DNA of 61,892 nucleotides from Henriciella sp. GTDB taxonomy: Bacteria > Pseudomonadota > Alphaproteobacteria > Caulobacterales > Hyphomonadaceae. The notes under the pieces were generated by a model that ran no database searches, was not told the origin of the DNA, and was given only the letters and a program-made list of their open reading frames with translations. Of the stretch, positions 53,741 to 61,892 are shown piece after piece. The translations under genes were made by a program, and so were the position numbers. Location: positions 1-61,892 of the forward strand of contig JAJFFK010000011.1 in assembly GCA_021776655.1 (NCBI GenBank), written 5' to 3'. Position 1 is the first letter of the stretch. Each line of letters opens with the position of its first letter.

Positions 53741-54619
53741 CTAGTCCTGCACCAACCGCCATGCCGTCACAGTTCCGGATGTCAGGTTCGGGACCACGAT
53801 CAGGTCGCCGACGCCGGTCAGGTCGTTCTGCGAGATGCCATCGGCTTCGGTGTCGAGCAGCTTGGTCACGTCGCCATCGCTGGCGACATGCCAGATTTGG
53901 CCGGGCCAGCTTGAGACCATGTATTCGCCGTCCGGCAGGGTGGCCACGCCGTCCGCGCTGGTCATACCCGTGGCGATCTGCGCCAGACCACGCCCCCCGC
54001 CCGCGCTGAGCAACAGACCTTCGGTCATGGTCGCGATAATCAGATTATCGCCTTGCCCAAGCACGCCATTGATCCCGTCGAGTTGCGGATCTTCGAGCCA
54101 CAATTTGTAACCGTTCTCATCGAGCTGATAGAGGCTTGCGCTGGACGAATCTGACGCAAACACATCAGTATTCCAGACCGTGACATCATTCATGAAGCCC
54201 GCGCCTTCAATCTCATACGTGTTTAGCAAGGCGCCGGTATTGGCATTGATCGTGTGATAGGCGTCTATATCTGCGACAAACAGGATATTGCCGCGCACCG
54301 CCATGCCTTTCGGCGCGTTCAGGCCCTCAACCCATTTGGCTTCGAGGATTTCACCGCTCATCGACACGCGGGAAATCCAGCCCTCACCATCTTTGGCTGT
54401 GCCCTCGCCTGAAATGTTGGAAATTAGTAATGTGTCATTGTACACCGCCACACCTTCCGGTCGGTCAAATCCCTCACTTAGCCAGACCTGTTCAAGTCGC
54501 GGCCCAGTGTTGCTGTTCGTCTCAAGTGTAGCTGGGGCCGTCTCTTCGCCTTGTGTTGGCGTCTCAGAAGCGCTGCAAGCGGTCAGCAATGCAGCGGCAA
54601 AAATGATTTTCAGGTGCAC
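53741..54619 (-). CDS. SMP-30/gluconolactonase-like beta-propeller lipoprotein
   Basis: 292-aa exported protein with lipobox LLTAC. The sequence shows repeated propeller blades (VWLSEGFDRPEGVAVYNDTLLISNIS, GLNAPKGMAVRGNILFVADID, GVATLPDGEYMVSSWPGQIW). The GTG at 54619 (MHLKIIFAAALLTACSAS) has GGGAGAG a few bases upstream and gives a compact signal; ATG 54637 and a GTG at 54757 are longer alternatives. The ligand is unknown. Confidence 0.8.
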   Translation of the reverse strand: MHLKIIFAAALLTACSASETPTQGEETAPATLETNSNTGPRLEQVWLSEGFDRPEGVAVYNDTLLISNISGEGTAKDGEGWISRVSMSGEILEAKWVEGLNAPKGMAVRGNILFVADIDAYHTINANTGALLNTYEIEGAGFMNDVTVWNTDVFASDSSSASLYQLDENGYKLWLEDPQLDGINGVLGQGDNLIIATMTEGLLLSAGGGRGLAQIATGMTSADGVATLPDGEYMVSSWPGQIWHVASDGDVTKLLDTEADGISQNDLTGVGDLIVVPNLTSGTVTAWRLVQD

Positions 54620-54893
54620 TTTATCTCTCCCATTCATTCGGTTGATGACAATTGTAACGCCTGTTGCTGCCTGTTGCCAGTTAAAAACCAGATGATATGA
54701 GCTGTGACAAACCCGACTTTCCCCCTTGAACACACACTTATGGGCACCACATCGCACAAGTAACGGGGTGAGAGGATTGAAATGCCGTCACCATCCCATC
54801 ATATCTTAATCAAGAGCCACTGGACGCTGGTGCTGCAAGTCAGGCCGAATCTAGGCAAAGAGTGGCGGCTAAAGAACGAAAGAGACTGAACAC

Positions 54894-56807
54894 ATGAGTA
54901 AAATCATCGGGATTGACCTCGGCACAACCAATAGCTGCGTTGCTGTCATGGATGGCGGAGATGCCAAAGTTATCGAGAATAGCGAAGGCGCGCGTACCAC
55001 GCCATCTGTTGTCGCCTTTACCGAAGGCGGTGAACGCCTGATCGGGATGCCCGCGCGCCGTCAAGGCGTGACCAATCCAGACTTTACCTTCTACGCGATC
55101 AAGCGCCTGATCGGTCGGCAATTTGATGATCCGACCGCGCAGAAGGACAAAGAGATGTCGCCGTTCGAGATCGTCAAGGGCCCCGGCGGCGACGCATGGG
55201 TCAAAGGCCGCGACAAGGATTACGCGCCGCAAGAGATTTCAGCTTTCATCCTGACCAAGATGAAAGAGACCGCTGAAGCGTATCTCGGCAATGAGGTGAC
55301 CCAGGCCGTGATTACCGTGCCTGCTTACTTTAACGATGCTCAGCGCCAGGCGACCAAAGACGCGGGCAAGATTGCCGGGCTTGAAGTCCTGCGGATCATC
55401 AACGAACCAACCGCCGCAGCACTGGCCTACGGGCTCGACAAAGGTGAGAATAAAATCATCGCGGTTTACGACCTCGGCGGCGGGACGTTCGATGTTTCAC
55501 TGCTTGAGATCGGTGACGGCGTGTTTGAAGTGCTCTCGACCAATGGCGATACATTCCTCGGCGGTGAGGATTTCGATATCCGCTTGTATGAGCACATTAT
55601 CGCCGAGTACAAGAAAGAGTCCGGAATTGACCTGACCAGCGACAAGATGGCCGTGCCACGTATTCGCGAAGAGGCTGAAAAAGCCAAGAAAGAGCTGTCT
55701 TCAGCGTCCTCCTACGAGGTCAATCTACCTTTCATTACCGCCGATTCCACTGGCCCGAAACACCTCAACATGAAGCTCACCCGCGCCAAGCTGGAAAGCC
55801 TGGTGGAAGATCTGATCAAGCGCACAATCGCACCGTGTAAGAAGGCCCTCGCGGACGCCGGAAAATCAGTTGGTGATCTGGACGAGATTGTTCTGGTTGG
55901 CGGCATGACCCGTATGCCAGCGGTTCAGGCGGCAGTTGAGAAATTCTTCGGAAAGGCGCCGCACAAGGGCGTCAACCCGGACGAAGTTGTGGCGCTTGGC
56001 GCGGCGATCCAGGCCGGTGTCCTGCAAGGCGACGTGAAAGATGTTGTCCTGCTCGATGTCACGCCTCTGTCGCTCGGGATTGAGACTTTGGGCGGTGTGT
56101 TCACCCGTCTGATCGACCGCAACACGACGATCCCGACCAAGAAAACGCAAACCTTCTCTACGGCGGAAGATAATCAACCCGCTGTGACTATTCGGGTGTT
56201 CCAGGGTGAGCGCGAAATGGCAGTGGATAATAAAATTCTCGGCCAGTTCAATCTGGAAGATATCCCGCCAGCACCGCGCGGCCTGCCGCAAATTGAGGTG
56301 ACGTTCGATATTGATGCCAACGGTATTGTGTCAGTTGGAGCCAAGGATAAAGGGACCAATAAAGAGCAGCAAATCACCATTCAAGCCGATGGCGGCCTCA
56401 ACGAGGAAGACATCGCTGCGATGATGAAGGATGCCGAGGCCAACGCGGAAGAAGACAAGACGCGCCGTGATCTGGTCGAGGCCAAGAACAATGCTGAAGC
56501 CCTCGCGCATCAGACCGAGAAGCAGCTTGATGAGCATGGCGACAAGGTCGATGACGAGGTGAAAACCGAAATCACTGACGCGATTGCGGCTCTGAAAACG
56601 GCGGCTGAAAGCGACGAGCTGGCAACCATTCAGGACAAGCATCAGGCGCTGATGACAGCGGCCATGAAGCTTGGTGAAGCGATTTACGGTGCGCAGCAAG
56701 CCGAAACGGCTGAAGGTGATGCAGCGGCAGATGCAAGCGCTGACGGCGAAAATGTGGTGGATGCCGATTTCGAAGAAGTCGACGATGAAGACCGCGCCAG
56801 CGCCTAA
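54894..56807 (+). CDS. dnaK: Chaperone protein DnaK
   Basis: 637-aa Hsp70. Hallmarks: [19 protein letters not shown] at the start, [68 protein letters not shown], linker [21 protein letters not shown], and an acidic C-terminus. No dnaJ follows, unusual compared with many relatives. The upstream 54758-54893 shows no CIRCE. CTTGAA at 54725-54730 may belong to a sigma-32 promoter, but a matching -10 is not clear. Confidence 0.98.
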   Translation: MSKIIGIDLGTTNSCVAVMDGGDAKVIENSEGARTTPSVVAFTEGGERLIGMPARRQGVTNPDFTFYAIKRLIGRQFDDPTAQKDKEMSPFEIVKGPGGDAWVKGRDKDYAPQEISAFILTKMKETAEAYLGNEVTQAVITVPAYFNDAQRQATKDAGKIAGLEVLRIINEPTAAALAYGLDKGENKIIAVYDLGGGTFDVSLLEIGDGVFEVLSTNGDTFLGGEDFDIRLYEHIIAEYKKESGIDLTSDKMAVPRIREEAEKAKKELSSASSYEVNLPFITADSTGPKHLNMKLTRAKLESLVEDLIKRTIAPCKKALADAGKSVGDLDEIVLVGGMTRMPAVQAAVEKFFGKAPHKGVNPDEVVALGAAIQAGVLQGDVKDVVLLDVTPLSLGIETLGGVFTRLIDRNTTIPTKKTQTFSTAEDNQPAVTIRVFQGEREMAVDNKILGQFNLEDIPPAPRGLPQIEVTFDIDANGIVSVGAKDKGTNKEQQITIQADGGLNEEDIAAMMKDAEANAEEDKTRRDLVEAKNNAEALAHQTEKQLDEHGDKVDDEVKTEITDAIAALKTAAESDELATIQDKHQALMTAAMKLGEAIYGAQQAETAEGDAAADASADGENVVDADFEEVDDEDRASA

Positions 56808-56822
56808 AGCTTTAGGACTGCC

Positions 56823-57479
56823 TCATTCAATCAGCCCCGTCAGAGTTGGCGGGGCTTTTTGCTGTTCAAAATTTGGGTAATAATTTTTCACTATATCTCG
56901 GATGGCTTGCATGCGATCGAATTGAATTTGGTTGGGGTTCTCAGGCCTGCGTTGAAAGTTCTGCCACATCTTGCTTGCCTCTTGGAATTTTTCGGTGTGA
57001 TCGCCCAAAAGATTTCGATGCTGTAGTTGGAGTATTATGTCGTCATACGAATATCGGGCTATTCGTGAAAATGCAGCACGTGTCCGTCCATGGATTTCTG
57101 GCGCTGAGGCGATTTCCTCAATTTTATCGCGGATCTCATGCCAAACCGCTTTCAGGTTTTCCCGAGTTGCAGGTGCTTGTTCGTTGGTTATTGGAGCAAG
57201 TTCCGGGATTTCGGTTTCTTGTGCGGTGGTGCGGAGCTTTTGAACGAGTGTTAGGACGGCAGCGATTTGAGGCTCAATGTCAGCGAGTTGCTGGTTCACG
57301 CTGGTCTTGAAGTCTGATACGTCTTTTTCAGTCTGTTCGAGCGCATCTTTCAACGACCTAACGCGATTACCAAACAGTGCAGCACCGAGAACAACACCGA
57401 CTATCGCAGCAAAAATGGTGAGCCCTGCACCAATTACAGTGGCTTGTGCGTCGCTCATTGAATTCCAAAATTGTCTCAT
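56823..57479 (-). CDS. Membrane-anchored coiled-coil protein of unknown function
   Basis: 218-aa protein. One N-terminal transmembrane segment (VIGAGLTIFAAIVGVVLGAAL), then a coiled coil (VRSLKDALEQTEKDVSDFKTSVNQQLADIEPQI), then a soluble helical part (WHEIRDKIEEIASAPEIHGRTRAAFSRIARYSYDDIILQL). I recognise no family. Start 57479 has GGAGGG 6 nt upstream and overlaps the TauD stop by 4 bp. It may be a recent addition, as its composition is lower in G+C than its neighbours. Confidence 0.7.
   Translation of the reverse strand: MRQFWNSMSDAQATVIGAGLTIFAAIVGVVLGAALFGNRVRSLKDALEQTEKDVSDFKTSVNQQLADIEPQIAAVLTLVQKLRTTAQETEIPELAPITNEQAPATRENLKAVWHEIRDKIEEIASAPEIHGRTRAAFSRIARYSYDDIILQLQHRNLLGDHTEKFQEASKMWQNFQRRPENPNQIQFDRMQAIRDIVKNYYPNFEQQKAPPTLTGLIE
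56833..56860 (+). terminator. Terminator of dnaK
   Basis: AGCCCCG (56833-56839) and CGGGGCT (56850-56856) with TTTTT. It overlaps the 3' end of the convergent gene at 56823. Confidence 0.85.
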
Positions 57480-58327
57480 AGATTTCCCTCCACGCACGCT
57501 CCAATCGTTGTGCGGTGCAGGAGGCGGTCATGGCCCTTGTATCCACCTGTTGCCATATGCAAGAGGGAGCGATTATCCCACATGACCAGCATGTTTTTTT
57601 GCCATTTGTGGCGGTACTGAAATTCGGGTCGGGTTTGCCAGCGGTAAAGGTCCATGAGCAGGTCGTTCGAAGCTTCTTCACCCATGCCGTCAAAGCCAGT
57701 AATATAGCCCGCGCAACCAAACAGACCGAGGCTACCGGTTTCCGGATGGGCGCGGATCGCCGGGTGGCAGAACGTGGCTTCTGCCTCATCTGAGGGCCGA
57801 ATATCCATGCTGCGCCCCTTGTCATCATTGCCGTAAAAACCGCCGGGCGAATAAGCGCCTTTGGCTGAGTGGACCGCCATTTTGCCCTCCAGCCGGGCAC
57901 GTAGATCGGCTGGCATCGCGTCGAACGCCGCGTGCTGATTGGCGAACAGAGTGTCGCCGCCGGTCGGCGGAATCGTGATTCCGAACAGGCAGGTGCCAGT
58001 CGGCGGCGTCGCTTGAAAGCTCCAATCTGTGTGCCATGTCTCGGCAAAGATCGGTGCGGTTTCATCAGCTACACGTTTAACCGCGATGATATATTTGCGG
58101 CCGGGAATGGGCGCGATGAAGGGGTCATCGCCGAACGGCCCGAATTGCAGGGTGAACTGTTCCAGATCATCGTCGGACATGGCTTGATCGGGAAAAGCGA
58201 GCACATGATGCTTGAGCCATGCGGTGCGGACGCTGGCAATTTCGTCACTGGAAAGCGGTTGAGTTAGATCGAGACCGGTGACGCTTGCGCCGAATAATTG
58301 TCCGCTTGGGGTGATGGTGATCGCCAT
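57476..58327 (-). CDS. TauD/TfdA-family 2-oxoglutarate dioxygenase
   Basis: 283-aa Fe(II)/2-oxoglutarate enzyme. Iron ligands are H and D in WHTDWSF and the H of LLHRTTI, whose region also holds the 2-oxoglutarate arginine (HDRLLHR). GDTLFANQHAAFDAMP and MLVMWDNRSLLHMATGG are typical. Substrates of the family include taurine, alkylsulfates and small acids; the substrate here is unknown. Start 58327 has GGAGG 7-8 nt upstream. Confidence 0.9.
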   Translation of the reverse strand: MAITITPSGQLFGASVTGLDLTQPLSSDEIASVRTAWLKHHVLAFPDQAMSDDDLEQFTLQFGPFGDDPFIAPIPGRKYIIAVKRVADETAPIFAETWHTDWSFQATPPTGTCLFGITIPPTGGDTLFANQHAAFDAMPADLRARLEGKMAVHSAKGAYSPGGFYGNDDKGRSMDIRPSDEAEATFCHPAIRAHPETGSLGLFGCAGYITGFDGMGEEASNDLLMDLYRWQTRPEFQYRHKWQKNMLVMWDNRSLLHMATGGYKGHDRLLHRTTIGACVEGNL

Positions 58328-58375
58328 GTTTTGTCCTCCGCTTCGCAGGCTAGCCAAGCCAAGTCATTGCCGCAA

Positions 58376-58405
58376 ACAAAAAAAACCCGGCACTTTCGTA
58401 CCGGG
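58376..58405 (-). terminator. Terminator of ctrA
   Basis: CCCGG (58401-58405, minus) with CCGGG (58386-58390) and inner pairs around GAAAG, followed on the minus strand by eight or more T. It lies 35 bp after the ctrA stop. Confidence 0.8.
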
Positions 58406-58439
58406 GTCTTTCACTGTTCGGGTAACAGTTGCAGTGCGT

Positions 58440-59141
58440 TTAAGCGGCAACCGCTTCCTTTTTCGGTTTCGGATCGCGCAGGACGTAGCCGCGCCCCCAA
58501 ACGGTTTCGATATGGTGCTCGCCGCCGGTTGCCAATAGCAATTTCTTGCGCAATTTGCAGATAAACACGTCGATGATCTTGAGTTCTGGCTCGTCCATTC
58601 CGCCGTAAAGGTGGTTGAGGAACATTTCCTTGGTCAAGGTTGTTCCTTTGCGCAGGCTGAGGAGTTCCAGCATCTGGTACTCCTTGCCGGTCAGGTGAAC
58701 GCGCGATCCGCCGACTTCCACCGTTTTGGTGTCAAGGTTGACCTTGAGAGTCCCAGTCGAGATGACCGATTGCGCATGGCCCTTCGAGCGGCGCACAATT
58801 GCGTGGATTCTGGCGACGAGTTCGTCCTTATGGAACGGCTTCGTCATGTAATCATCGGCACCAAAGCCGAGGCCACGGACCTTGTCCTCGATGCCGGCCA
58901 AACCCGAGAGGATCAGGATCGGTGTCGAAACTTTGCTGACCCGTAGCGCCTTCAAGACCTCGTAGCCCGAAATATCCGGGAGATTCAGGTCAAGAAGAAT
59001 AATGTCGTTGTCGTAGAGTTTGCCGATCTCGACGCCGTCTTCGCCTAGCTCGGTCGTGAAAACGTTAAAGCCTTCCGAACGCAGCATCAGTTCGATGCTC
59101 TGCGCGGTTGCGCTGTCGTCTTCGATGAGAAGCACCCGCAT
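58440..59141 (-). CDS. ctrA: Cell-cycle response regulator CtrA
   Basis: 233-aa OmpR-type regulator, the master cell-cycle factor in alphaproteobacteria. The receiver has the acidic pocket E7-D8-D9 and phospho-acceptor D51 ([17 protein letters not shown]). The DNA-binding domain has the strongly conserved [54 protein letters not shown] segment. It ends with AVAA, a hydrophobic two-residue degron like that recognised by ClpXP. It probably activates flagellar, division and methylation genes and represses origin firing. sciP, encoding its inhibitor, is only 2 kb away. Confidence 0.98.
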   Translation of the reverse strand: MRVLLIEDDSATAQSIELMLRSEGFNVFTTELGEDGVEIGKLYDNDIILLDLNLPDISGYEVLKALRVSKVSTPILILSGLAGIEDKVRGLGFGADDYMTKPFHKDELVARIHAIVRRSKGHAQSVISTGTLKVNLDTKTVEVGGSRVHLTGKEYQMLELLSLRKGTTLTKEMFLNHLYGGMDEPELKIIDVFICKLRKKLLLATGGEHHIETVWGRGYVLRDPKPKKEAVAA

Positions 59142-59208
59142 GCCTGTTCCTCTCTCTTCCGGCCCGCCGTCCCCGGACCGTTGTCCCTAATTGCGAAGAG
59201 AACGCGAT

Positions 59209-59268
59209 GACTCTCTTCCACAAATACTTCATTAGTGATTTAGCACTCAGAGGTTAACAAAACCTAAT
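59209..59268. promoter_or_regulatory. ctrA upstream region: GANTC site and CtrA-like half sites
   Basis: GACTC (59209-59213) is a CcrM-type GANTC site. TTAA-N7-TAAT (59254-59268) resembles the CtrA box TTAA-N7-TTAA. This is the layout expected for methylation-sensitive, self-controlled ctrA transcription. Both motifs are short, so each may be chance. Confidence 0.4.
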
Positions 59269-59467
59269 AACCCCTTACAGACAACGCATCTTTCAGTACA
59301 ATCGTTCACACTTGGCACACGATGAACGGTCTCGCGCCACCACAATTCGGTAGCGCAAGTGCATGATACTTAACAAAAAACTCTGAAATTCTTACCGGAA
59401 CGCCTACCCGGGCGTCGCGTCCACTGTTGGTTGGGACGTGGTACAGCTGCCGGATTTGTCAAAGACC

Positions 59468-59501
59468 GAGCCCGAGTGGCGCTTTCCGCCGACTCGGGCT
59501 C
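59468..59501. repeat. Strong hairpin between ctrA and fliJ
   Basis: GAGCCCGAGT-GGCG (59468-59481) pairs with CGCC-G-ACTCGGGCTC (to 59501) as a 14-bp stem with one bulge and a CTTTC loop. No T-run follows on +. On minus only GGTCTTTG follows. Other short stems (CGTCC...GGACG) lie just upstream, and a structured RNA is possible. The rest of 59269-59779 shows no gene. Confidence 0.6.
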
Positions 59502-59779
59502 TACACCCCCTCAAACCCCACCGTTGTCACTCCCATCCTGTGACATTTCAACAGTTATCATTATTCGCCGGCCAGCCCTAGTGCTCAACGGGAGAAATTG
59601 AGGCCCGGACAGCAGGATTGATGCGTGAAGGTGCTCAACGTGACTTTAGTGCCACGTTAAGTGTCGGGGGCTACAATGGAGTCTTGGACAGTAATAGTCT
59701 TGGTCAACTTGACGTTCAGCTTGCTCTAGAGCAGGTTAACTTAGTTTAGTGCAGATAGCACCTTAAGTCTGAACACGGT

Positions 59780-59794
59780 TGGCATGGTTCTTGA
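59780..59794 (+). promoter_or_regulatory. Possible sigma-54 promoter of fliJ
   Basis: TGGCATG-GTTC-TTGA matches the sigma-54 consensus TGGCACG-N4-TTGC except at the last -12 position (GA instead of GC). It ends 45 nt before the preferred fliJ start, and flagellar genes of this class are often sigma-54-dependent. Confidence 0.4.
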
Positions 59795-59839
59795 GTAATG
59801 AACTCGGTGAGTGGTGGAATGAGTGAGGGGTATCGCGCC

Positions 59840-60199
59840 ATGAAGTCCAGGGACAGCTTTGTTCGCGTCAAGCGTTTCGAACTGGATGAGAAGGCCCGCA
59901 GGGTCGATGAGTTGCAATATATGATCCGAGATTTTGAACAGCTTGCTGCCGATCTCGAGCGCCAGATTGCGGCTGAAGAAGATCGCACCGGCGTGCGCGA
60001 CATTGCACACTTCGCCTATTCGACCTTCGCGAAGGCTGCAATGCAGCGCCGTGACAACTTGATGTCGTCGGCCGCTGAACTGCGCACCAAGCTGGAATCT
60101 GCCGAGAAGGATCACGACGAGGCTCGTTCTCAGCTGGCCCGCTACGATAGCGAAGAGGCTCCGATGCGTACCATTGCAGAAGGTGCCGGGGCCCGCTGA
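59840..60199 (+). CDS. fliJ: Flagellar protein FliJ-like
   Basis: 119-aa highly helical protein. The start SRDSFVRVKRFELDEKARRVDELQYMIRDFEQLAADLERQIAAEE matches alphaproteobacterial FliJ, a component of the flagellar export ATPase stalk that links FliI to the export gate. FliI is not in the window. The ATG at 59840 is preferred for similarity to the family start; longer frames begin at 59798 and 59819. ctrA-fliJ proximity is conserved in related bacteria. Confidence 0.85.
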   Translation: MKSRDSFVRVKRFELDEKARRVDELQYMIRDFEQLAADLERQIAAEEDRTGVRDIAHFAYSTFAKAAMQRRDNLMSSAAELRTKLESAEKDHDEARSQLARYDSEEAPMRTIAEGAGAR

Positions 60200-60255
60200 A
60201 ATTTGTGAATTGGCGGTGATTCATCCAGAGCCCTGATGTATACATTGACAATTGG

Positions 60256-60290
60256 AACGGCGCTGGGCGATTTGCCTGGCGCCGTTTTTT
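60256..60290 (+). terminator. Terminator of fliJ
   Basis: AACGGCGC (60256-60263) and GCGCCGTT (60279-60286) with a 15-nt loop and a T-run to 60290. Confidence 0.88.
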
Positions 60291-60357
60291 CGTTCATGGG
60301 TAGTCTCGCATAGAGCAACTTCGCCCAATTCGGACAGTATTTTCATAGAGTGAGAGC

Positions 60358-60936
60358 ATGCCCCGGCTCGTCGTGCTCAGCCGACACACTGCAATTGCAA
60401 GCCTTTGCCTGCTTGCCTGTGGCTGCTCCTCCAACATCAAGCTGGAGGACTTGCAAACAGGGGCCACCGGGGCGCTCAACGCTATTCCAACGGCGGCGCA
60501 ATCCCTCGTCCCTAAGGCGATCAAGCAACCCGTCGGCTCAGCCACTGAGGTATACACGCGCGTTGCTCGAGGGGCGCTTACCTGCTGGATGGGTGGACAC
60601 GGTGGGATGCGGCGGATGTACCTGTTCCAAGCCGACGCCAAGCCGAGATCTGAAGGCGGCGCAGCCCAAATTGACCTGCATGAACGCATCAAAGATAAGC
60701 CAAACATTCCAGGCCGAAAGGTGTTTGCCGTATCGATTTCGCCGGTTGGCGAAAACGCAGCCGTTTCAGCAGAAAACCTTGGGCTGCCTCAGCAACAAGG
60801 GGAATCCATGCTTGCTGATGTCCAAAGATGGGCAGCAGCTGAAGAGGGTTGTCTGAAAGAGCCCATTACAGAAGGTTGGGCCACGCCTGTTGCAGGCACC
60901 AAGAAAAAGACTGCCGCGAAGAAACCAAAATCCTGA
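60358..60936 (+). CDS. Predicted lipoprotein of unknown function
   Basis: 192-aa protein. A signal peptide ends at a lipobox (LLACGC or ACGCSS, Cys21/Cys23). The mature part has TCWMGGHGGMRRMYLFQADAKP and RKVFAVSISPVGENAAVSAENLGLP, and a basic tail (KKKTAAKKPKS). I do not recognise the family. It stands alone between the fliJ terminator and the convergent sciP. Confidence 0.75.
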   Translation: MPRLVVLSRHTAIASLCLLACGCSSNIKLEDLQTGATGALNAIPTAAQSLVPKAIKQPVGSATEVYTRVARGALTCWMGGHGGMRRMYLFQADAKPRSEGGAAQIDLHERIKDKPNIPGRKVFAVSISPVGENAAVSAENLGLPQQQGESMLADVQRWAAAEEGCLKEPITEGWATPVAGTKKKTAAKKPKS

Positions 60937-61054
60937 AACGACCATCGGGCCAGCGCGAAAGCGTGGCGCGCCAGCCTTTCATACGGGCGTGCGCTTCGGC
61001 GCACTTCGAATTAGCCGGAAATCCCCCCGACGCACCCAAATCTCTTGTCTGGCA

Positions 61055-61333
61055 CTACTCGCGGTAGTCCTGCAGCCGTGTTGCACGCAGACCGGGCAGA
61101 CCGTGCTTTTCGATCGACCGCTGCCAGGACAGCAACTCGTCAACCGTAAGCCGATAGCGATCACAGGCTTCTTCGATACTTAAAAGCCCACCGCGGACTG
61201 CCGCGACGACTTCTGCCTTGCGCCGGATCACCCATCGCTTGGTGTTGGTCGGGGGAAGGTCAGCGACAGTCAACGGACTGCCGTCTGGCCCAATGACGTA
61301 GCGCACGCGCGCTCTCATCTGTTGTTCGTTCAT
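61055..61333 (-). CDS. sciP: CtrA inhibitor SciP (DUF1153)
   Basis: 92-aa helix-turn-helix protein. It matches the DUF1153 family along its length: RVRYVIGPDGSPLTVADLPPTNTKRWVIRRKAEVVAAVRGGLLSIEEACDRYRLTVDELLSWQRSIEKHGLPGLRATRLQDYR. In Caulobacter SciP binds CtrA at its promoters and blocks activation in swarmer cells, and its own gene is CtrA-controlled. Here it is near ctrA itself and divergent from mnmA. Confidence 0.95.
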   Translation of the reverse strand: MNEQQMRARVRYVIGPDGSPLTVADLPPTNTKRWVIRRKAEVVAAVRGGLLSIEEACDRYRLTVDELLSWQRSIEKHGLPGLRATRLQDYRE

Positions 61334-61800
61334 GGTACGCTTTACTCTTCTTTTTGACGCCTAGAACATTGATAAACGAACGCGATTAAGGATGCCCTAA
61401 ATTCATCAGTAAACTTAGCATAACTATCTGTCTTCCCGAGTATTCACTCGGTTTATCGAATGTACTCATATGGAACTACTGGTTTATACATTAGATACTT
61501 ACTGACTATCTTTGGGCATTCCTTCAGTTTCGCTTAAGTTCTGCTGGTTCCTGCGCAAATGATGCGTGTCGTGCCATAGTGAAACGCACCGATTGCTTTG
61601 CTGTACTAAGCAAAACGGAGGCCAACATTGGCGCACTTGCATGTCTTGCGTGGATGCACCTAATGTCGGTTCGTGACCTCCTGCCTGACCAAGTCAGTGA
61701 GCCTGTCGATAGTGGCGGCGAATCCGGATATTCCTGCATTGGAACCGCACCCTTAGGAGACTTATGCTCAAACACCGGCTCAACCAACCGTCCGTAAGCC
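61334..61800. other. Intergenic region between sciP and mnmA
   Basis: 467 bp with no supported gene. TTAA-GGATGCC-CTAA (61386-61400) resembles a CtrA box before sciP. CCGAGT-ATTC-ACTCGG (about 61435-61450) is a 6-bp inverted repeat. A 72-codon frame at 61579-61797 and a 92-codon frame on the other strand show no family signature. Confidence 0.4.
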
Positions 61801-61892
61801 ATGAATAACGCTGAAACAATAGCGCAAACATCGACGGAAACAAGGCCGCGCCGCGTTGTCGTGGCGATGTCGGGCGGTGTCGACTCGTCGGT
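61801..61892 (+). CDS. mnmA: tRNA 2-thiouridylase MnmA, N-terminal fragment at the window edge
   Basis: Only the first 30 codons are present. After a short lead (MNNAETIAQTSTETRP) comes VVVAMSGGVDSS, the PP-loop ATP-binding motif of MnmA. It thiolates U34 of tRNA-Glu, -Gln and -Lys. The gene continues beyond the window. Confidence 0.85.
   Translation, partial: MNNAETIAQTSTETRPRRVVVAMSGGVDSS

Noticed and set aside
54758-54893. A CIRCE or sigma-32 promoter before dnaK.
   Set aside because: No TTAGCACTC-N9-GAGTGCTAA is present. CTTGAA at 54725 lacks a matching -10 at the right distance.
61524-61802. Two overlapping 70-90-codon frames between sciP and mnmA.
   Set aside because: They oppose each other, show no motif, and have no ribosome binding site. 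They are better read as intergenic sequence.

Overview
The window looks like the chromosome of a marine, stalked or dimorphic alphaproteobacterium of the Caulobacterales/Hyphomonadales/Maricaulales group. The reasons are a CtrA cell-cycle regulator ending in two alanines, SciP (DUF1153), a FliJ-type gene beside ctrA, hrcA-grpE next to rph, large TonB-dependent receptors, and an rRNA operon followed by tRNA-fMet. Family placement is an inference from gene content.

Layout. 1-2900: the 3' end of an rRNA operon (23S, 5S, terminator), a reverse-strand Sel1-repeat 2-oxoglutarate oxygenase, then tRNA-fMet with its own promoter and terminator. 3036-11056: a complete type II-C CRISPR-Cas locus. It has a short tracrRNA on the minus strand, cas9, cas1, cas2, and an array of 47 identical 36-nt repeats with 46 spacers. 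The crRNA sense is the minus strand, so the array reads towards the cas genes. 11190-18977: N-acetylglucosamine catabolism (nagA, nagB-II, a GntR regulator) divergent from an EIIA-HPr-EI fusion and an EIICB permease. 19074-29792: a second GntR regulator, a TonB receptor, an unusual cassette (TPR-sulfotransferase, Asp/Asn beta-hydroxylase, SecB paralogue, second sulfotransferase) and a GH20 hexosaminidase lipoprotein. 30184-39999: LysR, a CapA-like lipoprotein, a large TonB receptor and two M14 metallopeptidase lipoproteins, which look like a peptide or poly-gamma-glutamate scavenging locus. 40084-44568: copper resistance (copB, copA, a His-rich secreted protein, a cyclophilin lipoprotein) and a nuclease. 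44698-46650: an SdpR/SdpI-like pair and a TraB/GumN lipoprotein. 46702-61892: mostly conserved housekeeping genes (hemW, rdgB, rph, hrcA, grpE, dnaK, ctrA, fliJ, sciP, start of mnmA) interrupted by small accessory pieces.

How parts fit together. GH20 releases GlcNAc from chitin oligomers outside the cytoplasm, the TonB receptor brings oligomers through the outer membrane, EIICB plus EIIA-HPr-EI import and phosphorylate GlcNAc, and NagA and NagB-II convert GlcNAc-6-P to fructose-6-P. Two paralogous GntR regulators and palindromes in both divergent promoter regions suggest coordinated repression.

The most interesting items are: (1) the sulfotransferase/Asp-hydroxylase/SecB/sulfotransferase cassette, which could be a modification-and-export module for the neighbouring receptor or hydrolase; (2) the compact type II-C locus with a recognisable tracrRNA, a hairpin that covers the cas1 ribosome binding site, and a possible leader ORF before cas9; (3) two near-identical spacers that differ at seed positions. 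All functional links in (1) to (3) are inferences from sequence and context.
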